DNA from: Pseudomonadota bacterium
Lineage (GTDB): Bacteria > Pseudomonadota > Gammaproteobacteria > Pseudomonadales > Pseudohongiellaceae
Direction of reading: 5' to 3'
DNA: 64,000 nucleotides
Assembly (NCBI GenBank): GCA_027621405.1
Contig: JAQCBT010000004.1
Span: 152,610 to 216,609 of the forward strand
Positions 63,173-64,000 of the stretch are shown here, one piece after another. The notes beneath the pieces are model-generated. The model saw only the letters and a list, made by a program, of their open reading frames with translations, had not been told where the DNA came from and ran no database searches. The stretch's first letter is position 1. Each line of letters begins with the position of its first letter. The translations under genes and the position numbers were made by a program.

Positions 63173-64000
63173 CTAGTTGGCTAGCAGGGCCGCTATCCTC
63201 TCTATCAGCAGTGGCAAAGCTTGCTGGTTCTGTTCCACCACTGCTCGCCCCGCACGCCCCATGGCAATGCGAGCTTCCTCGTTCTCCAGCAACTCGCCCA
63301 CAGCCTGGGTCAAGGCTGCGCTGTCCGGGACAGTCTTTAGCGCACCCGCTGCCTGCAGTTGACTACAGATAGTTGCGAAATTGTATTGGGACGGGCCGAC
63401 CACCACGGGAAGAGCCAGTGCCGCCGGCTCCAGTACATTCTGGCAGCCAGTGTCCACGAGACTACCGCCGACAAAGGCGATATCAGCAAGCGAGTAGTAG
63501 GCCAGCATTTCACCCATACTGTCGCCGAGCAGTACCTGGGTATCCGGGTTCAGGGTTTCAGCACTGCTGCGCCGCTGCACTTTCAGCCCCTTGTCGAGAC
63601 AGAGTTGTTCTACCTTGTCGAAGCGTTCCGGGTGGCGTGGTACCAGCAACAGCAGTGGTGCCGGTGCGTATTGTAGAAGCGGCACTATTCCGGAGAGCAC
63701 TTTCTCTTCTTCGCCATCCCGGGTGCTTGCCGCCATGATAACTGGGCGACCTGCTCCTTTTATGGACTCGAAGAGCGGCGGCAGAGATGGTTTGTCAGCA
63801 GCGTCCTCCAAATGAAACTTCAGGCTGCCGGTGACAGTCATGTTCTCGGGCAACGCTCCCAGTGCCTTGAAACGTTGTGCATCGGCGTCTGCCTGCGCGG
63901 CAATATGGTCTATCTGCTGCAGCATGCGCCGGGTGAGGCCTGAGACCTTTCCGTAGCCGGTGGCAGACTTCTCTGACAATCTGCCATTGGCAAGCAAGAC
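63173..64000 (-). CDS. waaA: 3-deoxy-D-manno-octulosonic acid transferase (KdtA), 5' end cut by window
   Basis: The frame is open to base 64000, so the N-terminal part lies outside. The visible 276 residues begin inside LLANGRLSEKSATGY (the family has NARxSxxS) and include VTGSLKF, IMAASTRDGEEE, LLVPRHPERFD and LGDSMGEMLAYYSLADIAFVGGSL, the donor-binding region, then the GCQNVLEPAALALPVVVGP block. The enzyme adds Kdo to lipid A precursor at the inner membrane. The last residues LIERIAALLAN end normally. Confidence 0.95.
   Translation of the reverse strand, partial: VLLANGRLSEKSATGYGKVSGLTRRMLQQIDHIAAQADADAQRFKALGALPENMTVTGSLKFHLEDAADKPSLPPLFESIKGAGRPVIMAASTRDGEEEKVLSGIVPLLQYAPAPLLLLVPRHPERFDKVEQLCLDKGLKVQRRSSAETLNPDTQVLLGDSMGEMLAYYSLADIAFVGGSLVDTGCQNVLEPAALALPVVVGPSQYNFATICSQLQAAGALKTVPDSAALTQAVGELLENEEARIAMGRAGRAVVEQNQQALPLLIERIAALLAN

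Noticed and set aside
1..64000. tRNA, rRNA or CRISPR features
   Set aside because: Intergenic regions were read for TTCGA-type T-arms, rRNA blocks and regularly spaced repeats; none was found. The 14-base 16S complement at 35000 is too short to be an rRNA fragment.

Overview
The window reads as a chromosomal segment of a free-living, probably marine, gammaproteobacterium with moderately high GC. Gene order on the left (yqgE-ruvX, pilT, yggS-proC-yggT-yggU-metX-metW-rdgB-hemW) follows the Pseudomonas-type arrangement. The long-form thyA, GcvR-like and SutA-like proteins and kdtA also fit that class. No rRNA, tRNA, CRISPR array or intact insertion sequence was seen. Exact taxonomy cannot be set from the sequence alone.

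Layout. 0-2.2 kb: yqgE (cut by the window edge) and ruvX, then an AT-rich small membrane gene flanked by sequences that look like an integron cassette with its attC site, then a DUF1801 gene. 2.2-12.5 kb: pilT on the minus strand, then a dense plus-strand run from yggS to argA (proline, methionine, arginine, nucleotide-pool and heme-related functions). 12.5-14.8 kb: lgt-thyA-folA on the minus strand. 14.9-18 kb: NRDE, PaiB-like, an encapsulin-type ferritin without its shell gene, beta-carbonic anhydrase and a GNAT protein. 17.9-27.6 kb: ptsP, rppH, an HAD phosphatase, an imelysin lipoprotein, a GcvR-like regulator, DNA polymerase II and a sulfite-oxidase-family enzyme.

27.7-35.4 kb is more accessory. 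It holds an SRPBCC-like protein, a 770-residue protein with a divergent class III nucleotide-cyclase domain plus an unknown partner, an XRE regulator, a SutA-like small protein, a TraB/GumN protein, a DUF6164 protein, a PilZ protein and a gene-free stretch that looks like a structured RNA ending in a clear terminator. 35.4-44 kb: the giant helicase lhr, lepB, a signal-peptide redoxin gene with an in-frame TGA that is best read as selenocysteine, and a DUF5916/CBM9-like outer-membrane protein. 44-49 kb: an ECF sigma factor, its zinc-finger anti-sigma factor and two exported HEAT-repeat proteins in one operon. 49-54 kb: the glycine cleavage genes gcvT, gcvH and gcvP.

55-60.5 kb is the most unusual block: an HtrB/LpxL-like acyltransferase, a stand-alone acyl carrier protein, an HlyD-type adaptor and a C39-peptidase ABC transporter in one tightly packed minus-strand operon, followed by a REP-type transposase homolog that has lost its HUH histidines. 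It looks like a small acylation-plus-secretion locus, but no double-glycine precursor was found beside it. 60.5-64 kb returns to housekeeping: YbjQ, DUF4180, MAPEG, a PepQ-like dipeptidase and kdtA/waaA (cut by the window edge).
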